From the NCBI GenBank assembly GCA_964343195.1, contig CAYFIR010000119.1, forward strand, positions 1-20,203: a stretch of DNA of 20,203 bases, read 5' to 3'. Of this stretch, positions 6,141-13,746 are shown one piece after another. The position numbers and the translations under genes are program-made. Origin of the DNA: CAYVAP01 sp964343195. Its GTDB lineage: Bacteria > Bacteroidota > Bacteroidia > J057. A model generated the notes under the pieces. That model had not been told where the DNA came from, did no database searches, and worked only from the letters and a program-made list of their open reading frames with translations. Position 1 is the first letter of the stretch. Each line of letters opens with the position of its first letter.

Positions 6141-7838
6141 ATGAACCCAATCACGATAAGAGTAGGAGGCGTCCCCGAGCATTTTAATTTCCCCTGGCAT
6201 CTTGCTGCTGAGCATCAACTCTATGAGCAGTATGGCTTTGATATGCAATGGCAGGACTTCCCCGGAGGGACTGGCGCCATGTGCAAGGCCCTCAGAGAAG
6301 AGCGTCTGGATCTTGCCATCGTCCTGACGGAAGGAGGAGTGGCGGACATTGTGAAAGGAAACCCCGCCCGAATCGTAGGGACCTACGTGCAGAGCCCGCT
6401 GATCTGGGGGGTACATGTCCCTGCCAGGGAGGGCATGAAACATCCTGCCACGCTGGAAGGAAAGCGATTTGCCATCAGCCGCTATGGCTCGGGTTCACAT
6501 CTCATGGCCCTGGTCCACGCCCATCAGTCAGGTTGGGATCCCGATGAACTGGATTTTGTCCTCGTCAAGAATTTTGAGGGAGCCAGAGAGTCTTTTGCAA
6601 ATGGCGAATCAGATGCTTTCATGTGGGAAAAATATACCACCAAACCGACGGTAGACAGTGGTGAATGGAGGCGTCTGACAGAGGTCCGTACCGAGTGGCC
6701 CTGCTTCACCATGCTGGGAGCTCCATGGCTTTTCGAGCAGCATGCTGAAGAATTATCGAGTCTGATGTTTTTGATTCGTCGGGCCCTTTACCTGTTGACG
6801 CGGGAACAGCTGATGGAGTATCTGGCCCAAAATTACCAGATCCAGGCTGAAGATATCGCCCAATGGTATACCCAGACAGAGTGGCTCATTCGTCCTGAGA
6901 TACAGCTCCAGACCCTTGACAAAGTACAACTGCGCCTCAAACAGGCCGGAGTCATCCAGGAATCCGTTCCTGCGGAGGATCTCGTAGCCCCTACCTGTCA
7001 GGTCGCCCGACAACGGCTATCTGCAGTGATGTACGACTGGAGGGTAACCAGCACCTTCCAAAGTCTGGCCAGACGCGGGAAGGCCATTGGACCACTGAGC
7101 GTGTCGGATCTGACGGCCCTTGGGCATTTGGATCAATATCATTACCTGGGGGAGGAAACTTCCAGGGCAGTAGCTTCTTTGCTCAAGCTAACAGAAACCT
7201 CAAGGGTGCTGGATCTTGGCAGTGGAGTAGGAGGGACTGCCCGGGTTCTGGCGGCAGAAACTGGCTGCGAAGTGGTTGGGCTCGAGCTTCAGGAAGATTT
7301 GACCAGGCTGGCTGATGACCTGACGCGCAGGGTGGGCTTGCAGGATAGGATATCCTATCTCAATCTCGATATGTTGCAATATGAGCCTGAGCAGCCTTTT
7401 GATCATTTTGTGTCTCTGCTGGTCTTCATGCACCTGAAAGACCGAAAGCGAACCCTTAAGAAGTGCTACGAATGGCTCAGGCCTGGAGGGACCTTTGTGA
7501 TCGAGGATTTTGTCCTACGAAAGGATGGTTTCACAGGACCAGAGGCTACCGCCCTTCGGCACACTGTCAGTGCTCTGACGGTGACTGATGCCGAAGGGTA
7601 TCGGGAGGAACTCATTGGAGCAGGCTTCGAGGACCTGAATATCATTGATATGACCGAGGCATGGAAGGACTGGACTCGCACCCGAAATGAGAACTTCTTT
7701 GCAGAGTCAGAGTTCTACCGGGACTTGTTTGGCCCTAAAGTCTTTAACAACCGAAGCCAGTTTTATCAGACGATCAGCGAACTGTTTGAGGGGGGGAACC
7801 TCGGAGGGGTTCGGATTTTGGGGCGTAAACCCTTGTGA
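6141..7838 (+). CDS. Fusion of NMT1/THI5-like substrate-binding domain with SAM-dependent methyltransferase
   Basis: The ATG at 6141 gives 565 residues and starts directly at the first domain; an upstream start at 6045 would overlap the preceding gene by 59 bp and add an unrelated tail. Residues 1 to about 275 resemble periplasmic-binding-type NMT1/ThiY/SsuA-like proteins: VGGVPEHFNFPWHLA, DFPGGTGAMCKAL, LDLAIVLTEG, SPLIWGVHV, LEGKRFAISRYGSGSH and DAFMWEKYTTKP. There is no signal peptide, so this domain should be cytoplasmic. Residues from about 325 to the end form a class I methyltransferase: DQYHYLGEET, motif I VLDLGSGVGGTARVLA (356-371), an acidic residue after strand 2 (GLELQ), and LRPGGTFVIEDF (446-457). 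This part resembles UbiE or sarcosine/dimethylglycine methyltransferases. Both halves look intact. The substrate is unknown. It follows the TrpF-like gene by 37 bp and precedes the kinase gene by 60 bp, so they are probably read together. Confidence 0.82.
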   Translation: MNPITIRVGGVPEHFNFPWHLAAEHQLYEQYGFDMQWQDFPGGTGAMCKALREERLDLAIVLTEGGVADIVKGNPARIVGTYVQSPLIWGVHVPAREGMKHPATLEGKRFAISRYGSGSHLMALVHAHQSGWDPDELDFVLVKNFEGARESFANGESDAFMWEKYTTKPTVDSGEWRRLTEVRTEWPCFTMLGAPWLFEQHAEELSSLMFLIRRALYLLTREQLMEYLAQNYQIQAEDIAQWYTQTEWLIRPEIQLQTLDKVQLRLKQAGVIQESVPAEDLVAPTCQVARQRLSAVMYDWRVTSTFQSLARRGKAIGPLSVSDLTALGHLDQYHYLGEETSRAVASLLKLTETSRVLDLGSGVGGTARVLAAETGCEVVGLELQEDLTRLADDLTRRVGLQDRISYLNLDMLQYEPEQPFDHFVSLLVFMHLKDRKRTLKKCYEWLRPGGTFVIEDFVLRKDGFTGPEATALRHTVSALTVTDAEGYREELIGAGFEDLNIIDMTEAWKDWTRTRNENFFAESEFYRDLFGPKVFNNRSQFYQTISELFEGGNLGGVRILGRKPL

Positions 7839-7898
7839 CAAAGCCCCGCAACTTTTCACCTTGACCTTTTTGTTGGCAAAGGCGACCTTTCCTGCGAA

Positions 7899-9236
7899 AT
7901 GAACTGGCAGAACTTACGTTTGAACATCGTGTTAAGGGCCGTGATTCTCACCGGCTTCGCTCTATTGTTTGCCTTTCTTTGGGTGAAAACCCCATTTGTT
8001 ATCGTTACTTTTCTAAGTGGCCTTTCTGTAATTGCGGCCTTGGTTGAATTGATCTTTTACCTTGAACGAAGCCACAGAGATCTGGCCGGATTCCTTTCCT
8101 CGATTGAACATGACGACTTCAGTACCACCTTTACCACTTCGAGGCGCGGCAAGTCCTTTGACCGTCTTTACACCGAGCTAAATCGCATTACGGCACAGTT
8201 TCAACGCATTCGGGCGGAGAAGGAAATGCAGTATCAGTACCTGCAGACCATTGTGGCCCACGTTGAAGTCGGGCTGTTGTGTTATTCGCAGAAAACCGGG
8301 GAAGTCCTGCTTATGAATAAGGCCCTTGAACGGATGCTGCGTCGTCCCTACGTCCAGCACATCAATGGATTTCGATATCTGGGAGAAAATTTCCAGCATA
8401 TGCTGGAGACGTTGCAGCCCGGACACAACGAACTGATAAAACTTAGGACGGGTCAGGAACTGATGCAACTGGCTATCCAGGCAACTGAGTTCAAGCTGCA
8501 GGAAGAGCCCTTTCAGCTCATTTCATTTCAGGACATCAGAGGAGAGCTGGAAGCCCGGGACCTGGAAGCCTGGCAGCAACTGATCCGGATCCTGACCCAC
8601 GAGATCATGAATTCGGTTACGCCGGTCGTCTCGTTGACAGGCACCTTACAGGAAATGTTTGAAGAGGACCATGCCCTGGAGGACCCTGAAATCCTCACAG
8701 ATGCCCGGGAAGGGCTCAAAGCCATTAAGAACCGGGGCCTGGGGCTGATCCATTTTACAGAGGCCTACCGGGACCTGACCCGATTACCAGAGCCCGAGTT
8801 TGAAGAAGTGGAGGTTGAGGCTCTGCTACAGCGTGTTTTGACTCTTTTCAGGGAAGAACTGCGCAGGCAAAAGGTGGAGCTAAAGCTGGAGTGTGAGCCA
8901 GCCATTCGGGCGATACAGGCAGACCCGGGCATGGTCGAGCAGGTGTTGATCAACCTGATCAAAAATGCCATGGAAGTCCTCGAAAATAGGGATGATGGCC
9001 AGATCAGGGTTCGGACTCGCGAAGACGGAACCCGGGTGCAGGTCCTCGTGGAGGACAATGGAACTGGTATACCAGAGTCTGTAATGGACCGGATATTTGT
9101 GCCATTTTACACCACCAAGGAAAAAGGCTCAGGCATCGGCCTGAGCCTCTCGCGCCAGATCATGCAGCTGCACAAAGGCAGCCTGTCGGTATTCTCAGAG
9201 TCAGGGCAGGGGACGACGTTTGTGATGACGTTTTGA
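7899..9236 (+). CDS. NtrY-like sensor histidine kinase
   Basis: The 445-residue protein has two membrane helices (about 13-29 and 32-54) with almost no periplasmic loop, so it probably senses through the membrane or the cytoplasm. A PAS-like region covers about 110-212. The phospho-acceptor box is LTHEIMNSVTPV with His234. The ATPase domain has the N box NLIKNAMEVL (352-361), the G1 box VEDNGTGIP (384-392), the F box FVPFYTTK (400-407) and the G2 box GSGIGLSLS (410-418). The HEIMNS..P variant is typical of NtrY-like kinases, which in Bacteroidota are often encoded next to an NtrC-type sigma-54 activator. No response regulator lies within the window. The gene follows the methyltransferase fusion by 60 bp, with no strong terminator between them. 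Confidence 0.92.
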   Translation: MNWQNLRLNIVLRAVILTGFALLFAFLWVKTPFVIVTFLSGLSVIAALVELIFYLERSHRDLAGFLSSIEHDDFSTTFTTSRRGKSFDRLYTELNRITAQFQRIRAEKEMQYQYLQTIVAHVEVGLLCYSQKTGEVLLMNKALERMLRRPYVQHINGFRYLGENFQHMLETLQPGHNELIKLRTGQELMQLAIQATEFKLQEEPFQLISFQDIRGELEARDLEAWQQLIRILTHEIMNSVTPVVSLTGTLQEMFEEDHALEDPEILTDAREGLKAIKNRGLGLIHFTEAYRDLTRLPEPEFEEVEVEALLQRVLTLFREELRRQKVELKLECEPAIRAIQADPGMVEQVLINLIKNAMEVLENRDDGQIRVRTREDGTRVQVLVEDNGTGIPESVMDRIFVPFYTTKEKGSGIGLSLSRQIMQLHKGSLSVFSESGQGTTFVMTF

Positions 9237-9252
9237 GCAGCTAGTGGCTTAA

Positions 9253-9294
9253 GTTCGAAGTTCGGAGTCACTAGTTCGTAGTCGAAAGTGCTGA
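9253..9294. repeat. Degenerate 7-bp tandem array (GTTCGTA-type)
   Basis: Six consecutive 7-mers can be read: GTTCGAA, GTTCGGA, GTCACTA, GTTCGTA, GTCGAAA and GTGCTGA. Every unit begins with GT. The exact unit GTTCGTA is a rotation of the reverse complement of the AACTACG unit tandemly repeated at 20137-20203. The array starts 16 bp after the kinase stop codon, between two convergent genes. Confidence 0.6.
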
Positions 9295-9307
9295 CCGTCA
9301 GTTTTTT
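9291..9307 (+). terminator. Weak terminator candidate after the kinase gene
   Basis: CTGACCGTCAG forms a 4-bp stem with a 3-nt loop and is followed by six T residues on the plus strand. The T-run is good but the stem is short, so termination may be inefficient. Confidence 0.3.
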
Positions 9308-9347
9308 ATGTCAAAATCAGATGGGCCATTACTTCATCCTGTATGCA

Positions 9348-11015
9348 CTAGCGAAAGAGCAGCTTTTGTACCAGGTTACCCTCTGTGGTTTCAATTTTTA
9401 CGAGGTACATCCCTTTCGGTAAGCCAGTAAGGTTCAATTTCATGGATAGTGAACTGGGCGTAATTTCTCTGATTTCCCTACCTCGTAGATCCATTACCTT
9501 CACCTGCTCAATGAGGCCCGATCCCTGGTAGTCGATATACACGATACCGGCTGTTGGGTTGGGGAATAGGTGTACAGCATCGGCACGCAGGGCACTCTGA
9601 TCCCGAATCGAGGTGACATTTTCGCAGCTGATATAGGAAAGCTTCGCTCCGTCCTCTTGGTTCCAATAATCAGGATAGGTAATGAACCACAGCCGTGTTC
9701 CCACCCTGGTTATGCTGCGTACCATGGGGTCGGGCAGAGTGGAGTTTTGGGTAGTGAAAATGTCCCAGGTCGTATCCCGTTTGCGCACCAGTTGAGCAGG
9801 CGGGGGGGCAAAGCCATTTCCCACGGGGGCGCCCATGATCCAGACATCGCTTCCATCGGCGTAGATATAAGTGATATAAGAAGCATCCATCTGAGTCGCA
9901 TCATCCGCCAATAGCTGGTTACAGCTGTTATCGTGGATGAAGTGATTGGGAGAATTGGCGCGGCGGTTCCATTTTTCCCATTCCCCTGCTTTCACTCGCA
10001 TAAACCCGGAGTGAGAAGCCACCCATAAATTTTCCTCTGCATCCACCGAAAGGGCAAAATGGGAGGTGTCTTCACAGGGTTGACTTAATCGAGAAGTAGG
10101 GATCTCAAAGTCAGTCCCATTGAATTTGATTAAATGAGGGAGTCCAAAGGAACCAAGTTGTGCGACGCCCCACACCGTTTGGCTATCGACATAGACCAAA
10201 TTCTTAATATCATTGTGTGGGAGGTTCGTGAAGGTGCTATCATATACCGACCAAAACTGGCCATCGTATATGGCGAGGCCACCTTTTGTGCCGATGTAGA
10301 TATCATGATTGGGAGCCTGCATGACGGACCCCACGAAGTCATGAGGCAAGGGACTGTTGGACGCATTAAAGGAAGTCCAGCTACTGCCATCCCAGATGAG
10401 CAACCCTTTTGTTGAAGGAACCAGCACACGGCTCAGGTGGTCCACTACGGGTGCAGCATTGGCCACGGCATCATAGGGATAGGGATAGCTGGCCCAGCTA
10501 AGGGAGTCAAATTTGATGAGGCGAGACTCTGCCGTAATCCAAAGGGTGCTAAGCCCATCGGAACCCAGGCCGATTAGCTTTTCCTCGCTGCCAAGGTCGG
10601 GGGGATTGTTCAGCACCCAAGCACAGGAGTCTCCTTCTACCTGTAGGATAACCGTATCCCGGTCGAGGATCGGCCCGTTTCCTGCCTGTATGACGAAGGT
10701 ATAACTGCCTGGATTCATGGTGCCCAGTGTGGTGATCCGCAACATGGAGGTATCGGAGTAGGGGGGATTCAGTAGGCTGGGAAGGAATTCAAAACTTCCG
10801 GCGTTGGCAGGGAAATCGGTCTGCTCGACAGTAAAAAACAGCTGTTGGGAAAACGAATCTACTGAAACCGAGCAGTCAAACTCCACGATTTCACCGGGAT
10901 TGGTGGTGATCAGGCTGGGCTCAGCCGTGAGGGAGATTGATTGTGCATGGATTGAGTGAAGGCACTGCAGCAGGTATATCGCCAGCAATGCGGCTAGTTG
11001 GCTGTAATGATTCAT
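9348..11015 (-). CDS. Secreted propeller-repeat protein with type IX sorting domain
   Basis: The start chosen is the ATG at 11013-11015, which begins a signal peptide (MNHYSQLAALLAIYLLQC, ending HAQ); an upstream ATG would place 28 polar residues before it. The 555-residue protein has an Ig-like N-terminal part. Its middle part has repeats of the form 'W..y....slP.n.v..i.....lWigt..GL...dG..W', like two-component-regulator propeller (YncE/Reg_prop) blades. It ends in a type IX secretion sorting domain (about 481-555) with VHLFPNPTAGIVYIDY, VMDLRGREI, GLPKGMYLVKI and LVQKLLFR. It should cross the outer membrane through the Por system and be attached to the surface or released. Its ligand is unknown. 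It converges on the kinase gene and does not belong to the acetate cluster. Confidence 0.88.
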   Translation of the reverse strand: MNHYSQLAALLAIYLLQCLHSIHAQSISLTAEPSLITTNPGEIVEFDCSVSVDSFSQQLFFTVEQTDFPANAGSFEFLPSLLNPPYSDTSMLRITTLGTMNPGSYTFVIQAGNGPILDRDTVILQVEGDSCAWVLNNPPDLGSEEKLIGLGSDGLSTLWITAESRLIKFDSLSWASYPYPYDAVANAAPVVDHLSRVLVPSTKGLLIWDGSSWTSFNASNSPLPHDFVGSVMQAPNHDIYIGTKGGLAIYDGQFWSVYDSTFTNLPHNDIKNLVYVDSQTVWGVAQLGSFGLPHLIKFNGTDFEIPTSRLSQPCEDTSHFALSVDAEENLWVASHSGFMRVKAGEWEKWNRRANSPNHFIHDNSCNQLLADDATQMDASYITYIYADGSDVWIMGAPVGNGFAPPPAQLVRKRDTTWDIFTTQNSTLPDPMVRSITRVGTRLWFITYPDYWNQEDGAKLSYISCENVTSIRDQSALRADAVHLFPNPTAGIVYIDYQGSGLIEQVKVMDLRGREIREITPSSLSMKLNLTGLPKGMYLVKIETTEGNLVQKLLFR

Positions 11016-11142
11016 GTATTTACTTGTGTTGTGTATGGAAAAATAATGCTGTCGCCATTCAGCCGAGTCTTCAGGAGGCAAAACTTCAGCTGATGTCATC
11101 TGGTATCAAAATACCGCTTTTGGGTGAAATGAAACAAAAAAA

Positions 11143-11164
11143 GGTAAACCCTTTCGGATTTACC
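11143..11164 (-). terminator. Rho-independent terminator downstream of the acetate cluster
   Basis: On the minus strand GGTAAATCC and GGGTTTACC (one G-T pair) enclose a GAAA tetraloop and are followed by seven T residues. It is 205 bp beyond the stop codon of the 81-residue membrane gene, so the transcript of that gene would carry the 8-bp array in its 3' untranslated region. A smaller hairpin (GCGCT, 5-nt loop, AGCGC) lies at 11170-11184. Confidence 0.8.
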
Positions 11165-11270
11165 CTGCTGCGCTGTAGGAGCGCACGCCTTACACTCACC
11201 TAATGATCTAATTCTTTGGTACAGAGGGGGTTATGGGATTCTGAGTCAGGCAGGATGGAGAAAAGAGCGG

Positions 11271-11292
11271 AATACGGTATAAGTTGTAACCC
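11271..11292 (+). repeat. Spacer module copy 1 (AATACGGTATAA + GTTGTAACCC)
   Basis: AATACGGTATAA and GTTGTAACCC are directly joined here. The same two blocks recur at 20085-20114, separated there by 8 nt. In both places GAG follows within a few bases and a short tandem array begins about 22 bp further on. The function is unknown. Apart from the terminator at 11143-11164, this module and the array after it, the spacer from 11016 to 11368 shows nothing recognisable. Confidence 0.5.
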
Positions 11293-11314
11293 TTGAGTAG
11301 AGGCTGTCGAATTC

Positions 11315-11366
11315 ACCTGCATACCTGCATACCTGCATACCTGCATACCTGCATACCTGCATACCT
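11315..11366. repeat. Perfect 8-bp tandem repeat, 6.5 copies
   Basis: The unit ACCTGCAT is repeated six times without error, followed by a half unit. It ends 2 bp from the stop codon of the 81-residue gene (TGA at 11369-11371 on the minus strand), so it makes up the first part of that gene's 3' untranslated region. Perfect copies point to recent expansion by slippage. Confidence 0.95.
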
Positions 11367-11368
11367 CA

Positions 11369-11614
11369 TCACACTTTCTCCCCCGCGTCCTTCCTAAATT
11401 CTTCCTCAAACCAAAACCATCCGGGGTTCAGAAATTTGTTTTTAACCATAGCCCAGAGGAAGAGGAGGCAAAGTCCTCCTGTCAGGAGCGAGACCCAATA
11501 CAGGCCGCTGAGTTGAGATTCAAAAATAAATCGGAGGCTGAAGGTGCCGGCCAGGTACAGGACGACGATGATTTGTGATATGGGACGGTTAAGGCGCATG
11601 GTTTCAGTGATCAT
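11369..11614 (-). CDS. Small membrane protein of unknown function (81 residues or 76)
   Basis: The product has two hydrophobic helices (about residues 13-30 and 37-58) and an aromatic, charged C-terminal tail (NPGWFWFEEEFRKDAGEKV). The family is not recognised. It is the last gene of the acetate-cluster strand, 139 bp after the symporter large subunit. The start is uncertain: the ATG at 11612-11614 (MITETMRLNR) lies inside a 7-bp periodic array, so the ATG at 11597-11599 (MRLNRPISQ) may be the original start. It could be an accessory protein of the symporter, but this rests on position only. Confidence 0.65.
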   Translation of the reverse strand: MITETMRLNRPISQIIVVLYLAGTFSLRFIFESQLSGLYWVSLLTGGLCLLFLWAMVKNKFLNPGWFWFEEEFRKDAGEKV

Positions 11615-11634
11615 TTGTCATGGCTCATTGATCA
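11600..11634. repeat. Degenerate 7-bp array (TGATCAN-type) over the start of the 81-residue gene
   Basis: On the minus strand five consecutive 7-mers, each starting TGA, can be read: TGATCAA, TGAGCCA, TGACAAA, TGATCAC and TGAAACC. The last two form the first codons of the longer version of the small membrane gene. The word type matches that at 11690-11756. Confidence 0.6.
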
Positions 11635-11689
11635 GTAAAGAAAAGTTCAGTTGATCAACGCCGGTGTGAAGGTGAGAAAAGAAGAGGGA

Positions 11690-11756
11690 GAACAATGGTC
11701 AATGACAGCCTAAAAGCCTACTGATCATTGACCATTGTTCACTGACCACTGATTTA
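11690..11756. repeat. 16-bp perfect inverted repeat made of 7-bp words, overlapping the symporter stop codon
   Basis: Positions 11690-11705 (GAACAATGGTCAATGA) and 11725-11740 are perfect reverse complements around a 19-nt loop. From 11722 the plus strand reads TGATCAT, TGACCAT, TGTTCAC, TGACCAC and TGATTTA, a 7-bp period whose last unit contains the symporter stop codon (TTA at 11754-11756, TAA on the minus strand). The hairpin could act as a 3'-end structure, although no T-run follows it. Confidence 0.75.
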
Positions 11757-13559
11757 GTGGACCTGAGCTTCACCCGCACCACGTGGGATACGGATATCTT
11801 CGACGATCTGCTGGATCTCCTGAGAAGGAGGCGGGGTCAGACGGCTCACCACGATGGTAACGATCAGGTTGATCAGCATACCAAGGGTTCCGATCCCTTC
11901 TGGCGAGATGCCAAAGAACCAGTTGTCAGCGTTATTAAGCTCTGGGTTGGCGATCTTGAAGTAGATGATGTAGGTCGCAGTAAAGATGATCCCTACGATC
12001 ATACCAGCGATGGCTCCCTGAGAGTTGGTACGCTTGCTGAAGATACCCAGCAGGATAGCCGGGAAGAATGAACTGGCTGCCAGGCCGAAGGCAAATGCCA
12101 CCACCTGGGCCACAAAGCCCGGAGGATTCAGCCCCGCAATACCTGATAGTACCACTGCTACACCAGCTGCAATACGAGCATACATTAGCTCCTTCTTATC
12201 AGAAATGTTGGGCATGAAGGTCTTCTTCAGCAGGTCATGGCTCACGGAGGTCGAGATGACCAGCAGCAGACCAGCTGCAGTAGAAAGAGCCGCAGCCAGA
12301 CCACCCGCTACTACCAGGGCGATGACCCAGTTAGGCAGCTGAGAGATCTCAGGCAAAGCTAATACCATGATGTCACGGTCTACATAAAGTTCGTTACTCC
12401 CATCGCTAGGGTTTGTGGTGGTGCGTTCTCCATAAGAACCCCTTGCATCATTCGCAGCAAATTGGGGTTTTCCAGCGGTGGCTTCAAAAGCTTGTCCTGG
12501 TAGATACTGAACTTTTCCATCACCATTCTTGTCAGTCCAGGCCAACAGTCCAGCATTTTCCCAATTGCCAAACCATTCTGGTAACTCTTCATAGGAAGTG
12601 TTGGAAACCGTATCGATGAGATTCGTACGGGCAAATGCAGCAATCGCAGGGGCGGTCGTATATAGCAGGGCGATGAATACCAGCGCGAAACCGGCAGACT
12701 TACGAGCGTCAGATACCTTTGGTACGGTGAAGAAGCGCACAATAACGTGTGGCAGACCAGCCGTACCGAGCATCAGGGCAGCCGTGATGAAGAATACATC
12801 AATGGTGGACTTGTTGCCGGAGGTATACTCCGAGAAGCCGAGGTCCGTATTGAGTTGGTTCAGTTTCTCTACCAGAGAGATGCCTTCTCCCTTGAACTCA
12901 CCGCCGATGAAACCCAGTTGTGGGATAGGGTTGCCGGTGATTTGCAGAGAAAGGAAAACTGCAGGTACGAGATAGGCAAAAATCAGCACGCAGTACTGAG
13001 CTACCTGGGTATAGGTGATACCCTTCATTCCACCAAGTACGGCGTAGAAGAATACGATCGCGATGCCGATGACTACTCCCCAGGTAAAGTCAACTTCCAG
13101 GAAACGGGAGAAGGCAACCCCAACTCCTTTCATCTGCCCTACGATGTAGGTAAAGGAGACAAAGATGGCACAGAACAGCGCTACAAGGCGGGCAACATTG
13201 ATCCCTTTTTCTGTTTCAGTACCACGATAGCGGGAGCCAATGAAATCCGGCACCGTGAATTGACCGAATTTTCTCAGATAAGGTGCTAATAACAGTGCCA
13301 GGAGCACGTAACCACCCGTCCAGCCCATGAGATACACACCACCGTCATATCCCATGAATGAGATCAGACCGGCCATTGAGATAAATGAGGCTGCTGACAT
13401 CCAGTCAGCGGCGGTGGCCATCCCGTTGGCCAGTGGAGAAACGCCGCCACCTGCGACGTAAAAGTCCTTCGTCGAGCCTGCGCGGGACCAGATCGCAATG
13501 CCGATGTACAGGGCAAAGGTCAGGCCGACGATGAGATAAGTCCATATTTGGAGATCCAT
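11754..13559 (-). CDS. Sodium:solute symporter large subunit (VC_2705/TIGR03648 type)
   Basis: The 601-residue inner-membrane protein has about 13 helices of the SSS family. It has the family N-terminus (GSTKDFYVAGGGVSPLANGMA, TAADWMSAASFISMAGLI), a GLPHVIVRFFTVP segment at 268-280, and AAALSTAAGLLLVISTSVSHDLL at 422-444. This is the two-subunit branch related to acetate permease ActP, so sodium-coupled uptake of acetate or another short carboxylate is likely. A hydrophilic loop at about 315-395 contains DKNGDGKVQY (343-352), which fits an EF-hand calcium loop. The small subunit is encoded 186 bp upstream and acs lies in the same cluster. It carries the shared cluster leader motif before its ATG. 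Confidence 0.93.
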   Translation of the reverse strand: MDLQIWTYLIVGLTFALYIGIAIWSRAGSTKDFYVAGGGVSPLANGMATAADWMSAASFISMAGLISFMGYDGGVYLMGWTGGYVLLALLLAPYLRKFGQFTVPDFIGSRYRGTETEKGINVARLVALFCAIFVSFTYIVGQMKGVGVAFSRFLEVDFTWGVVIGIAIVFFYAVLGGMKGITYTQVAQYCVLIFAYLVPAVFLSLQITGNPIPQLGFIGGEFKGEGISLVEKLNQLNTDLGFSEYTSGNKSTIDVFFITAALMLGTAGLPHVIVRFFTVPKVSDARKSAGFALVFIALLYTTAPAIAAFARTNLIDTVSNTSYEELPEWFGNWENAGLLAWTDKNGDGKVQYLPGQAFEATAGKPQFAANDARGSYGERTTTNPSDGSNELYVDRDIMVLALPEISQLPNWVIALVVAGGLAAALSTAAGLLLVISTSVSHDLLKKTFMPNISDKKELMYARIAAGVAVVLSGIAGLNPPGFVAQVVAFAFGLAASSFFPAILLGIFSKRTNSQGAIAGMIVGIIFTATYIIYFKIANPELNNADNWFFGISPEGIGTLGMLINLIVTIVVSRLTPPPSQEIQQIVEDIRIPRGAGEAQVH

Positions 13560-13582
13560 AGTAGTCGATAGAGTTAATAGTT
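13560..13582 (-). promoter_or_regulatory. Cluster leader motif before the symporter large subunit
   Basis: Reading toward the start codon, the minus strand has ACTATTAACTCTATC, then GACTACT and ATG. Similar leaders (TAAC, C, then a TACT-like block next to ATG) precede the small subunit, porin and acs genes. It may mark co-regulation or translation initiation. Confidence 0.4.
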
Positions 13583-13588
13583 CTTAAA

Positions 13589-13746
13589 AGAAAGAAGTCA
13601 GAGGTTCCCGAGACTCGGGATTTCACTTCGTTCAACAGGAAGTCAGATTAGGAATAGAGTGCTTGTCTCGCACCTCGCAATCCCGGTCAGTGAGCTTGTC
13701 GAACTGATCGGGATGGTCTGACTTCTCGCAGCGCAGCGGTCTTTCT
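13589..13746. repeat. Composite palindromic element between the symporter subunit genes
   Basis: Nested inverted repeats fill the spacer. Outer arms are AGAAGTCAGA (13593-13602) and TCTGACTTCT (13717-13726). TCCCGAGACTCGGGA (13606-13620) is a perfect hairpin with a 1-nt centre. ATCCCGGTCAGT (13680-13691) pairs with ACTGATCGGGAT (13703-13714) around GAGCTTGTCGA, which resembles the REP-like 'CTTCGACAAGCTCA' hairpins known from many bacterial genomes. The right edge reaches the stop codon of the small subunit gene (13746-13748), where GAGAAGTAAGAAAG continues the AGAAGT word. Confidence 0.65.

Noticed and set aside
7817..7847. Possible terminator between the fusion gene and the kinase
   Set aside because: Only a 5-bp GGGGC/GCCCC stem with a loop of about 15 nt and a weak, distant T-run; not enough to split the run of genes.
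11315..11366. Possible CRISPR array
   Set aside because: Units are 8 bp and directly joined, with no spacers; the other arrays have 7-bp units and no spacers either, and no cas gene is present.
11200..11409. A 69-codon minus-strand frame with repeated CRYAGMQV
   Set aside because: The peptide repeats come from translating the 8-bp array; it overlaps the end of the 81-residue gene.
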